NCBI GenBank assembly: GCA_016840305.1
Contig: JAEOSP010000458.1
Coordinates: 1 to 5,979, forward strand
Reading direction: 5' to 3'
Source of the DNA: Candidatus Hodarchaeota archaeon
GTDB taxonomy: Archaea > Asgardarchaeota > Heimdallarchaeia > Hodarchaeales > Hodarchaeaceae
Length of the DNA stretch: 5,979 bases
The stretch's first letter is position 1, and the number at the start of each line of letters is the position of its first letter. The notes beneath the pieces are model-generated. The model saw only the letters and a list, made by a program, of their open reading frames with translations, did no database searches and had not been told where the DNA came from. Positions 5,352-5,979 of the stretch are shown here, in pieces. A program made the translations under genes and the position numbers.

Positions 5352-5979
5352 ATGTTATACGCAATAAATCCTGAATGGAGAACTCACAACACCCATGATG
5401 TTAATGATAAAAATGATAGTAAAGAAGTCATTATCGGAGGGTGGGTCCAGCAAATTCGCGATAAAGGACGACTAATGTTTCTAACGGTGCGTGATCCTAA
5501 AGGCATTTGTCAAGTCACATTGCATGAAAAAAAAGTGGAACCAGAGGTATGGCAAACCTGTAAAAAATTAAATCTTGAATCAGTTGTCACTATAAAAGGT
5601 ATTGTTAAGGCAGACCCAAGATCAAAACTGGGTGCAGAACTATCACCGATATCAGTTACCCTCCATGCAGAATCTGCTCCAAAGGTTCCTATTGATCTCA
5701 CAAAAAAGAAGACTAAGATGGATATTGATACCGTCTTTTCATATCGGGAGTTATCTATACGTGATCCTGAAGTTGTAGCGGTTATGGAATTAAAGAATCT
5801 GATCGCTAACGGAACTAGGGAATTCTTCTTCAAGAATGGTTTTACAGAAATCTTCACTCCTTCAATATTAACTGCTTCTACTGAAGGCGGGGCAGAACAA
5901 TTCCATCTCGACTATTTTGGTCAACCCGCTGTATTAGCTCAATCTTGTCAATTTTATAAGCAGGCAGCATTATCCTGCC
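5352..5979 (+). CDS. aspS: Aspartyl-tRNA synthetase, archaeal type, 3'-truncated by the window edge
   Basis: This class IIb enzyme joins aspartate to tRNA(Asp). The frame stays open to the window end: 209 codons, about half of the family's usual ~430. Visible: the N-terminal OB-fold anticodon-binding domain (about residues 24-106, with GWV at 30-32 and FLTVRD at 43-48); a linker with VPID; then the catalytic core with motif 1 (NGFTEIFTPSIL, 162-173), the flipping loop TEGGAEQF (177-184) and QSCQFYKQ (197-204). The linker and catalytic start follow the archaeal/eukaryal form. Two anticodon-recognition sites, from my memory of the Thermococcus enzyme, are W26 and K85; they align with Q33 and K92 here. 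The Lys favours an Asp-specific (discriminating) enzyme, while the Gln is unusual. The normally conserved QSPQ is QSCQ, and the last codons (AALSC) look slightly like AsnRS. An AspRS/AsnRS-like paralogue cannot be fully excluded without the rest of the gene. The ATG at 5352 is supported by the GAGAGG site upstream. Confidence 0.88.
   Translation, partial: MLYAINPEWRTHNTHDVNDKNDSKEVIIGGWVQQIRDKGRLMFLTVRDPKGICQVTLHEKKVEPEVWQTCKKLNLESVVTIKGIVKADPRSKLGAELSPISVTLHAESAPKVPIDLTKKKTKMDIDTVFSYRELSIRDPEVVAVMELKNLIANGTREFFFKNGFTEIFTPSILTASTEGGAEQFHLDYFGQPAVLAQSCQFYKQAALSC

Noticed and set aside
5510..5857. A 115-codon open frame on the - strand within aspS
   Set aside because: It is antisense to conserved AspRS motifs and is explained as a shadow.

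Overview
The window most likely comes from an AT-rich archaeon. The strongest sign is the aspartyl-tRNA synthetase at the right end, which has the short archaeal/eukaryal architecture. Supporting signs are archaeal-style TATA elements upstream of genes, T-run terminators, a membrane protein start with no Shine-Dalgarno sequence, and a very acidic ectodomain rich in N-glycosylation sequons. An Asgard-type lineage is a reasonable guess, but nothing in the window proves it. The NAD+-dependent DNA ligase and the thioredoxin reductase are families shared with bacteria.

Layout, left to right. (1) 1-1394, + strand: the 3' two-thirds of ligA, with the N-terminus and catalytic lysine outside the window. 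Its linker to the BRCT domain is unusually long and carries a PCNA-interaction (PIP-box) like motif. (2) 1395-1589: a T8 terminator, then a promoter region with repeated TTTAATAAG and AGTTACG. (3) 1590-3866, + strand: an unrecognised 758-residue membrane protein with five predicted membrane helices and a ~560-residue outside domain carrying 14 sequons and a degenerate helical repeat. (4) 3894-4871, - strand: thioredoxin reductase trxB, convergent with the membrane protein, with an altered NADPH-binding motif. (5) 4872-5351: a 480-base intergenic region with a two-way TATA element, a box C/D-like kink-turn candidate and a cluster of perfect hairpins that suggests an RNA gene or structured leader. 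(6) 5352 to the window end, + strand: the first 209 codons of aspS.

The genes do not form an obvious pathway. Each appears to have its own promoter, and they cover DNA joining, redox homeostasis, tRNA charging and a cell-surface function. The observations most worth following are the PIP-like motif in a bacterial-type ligase, the sequon-rich surface protein and the structured intergenic region.
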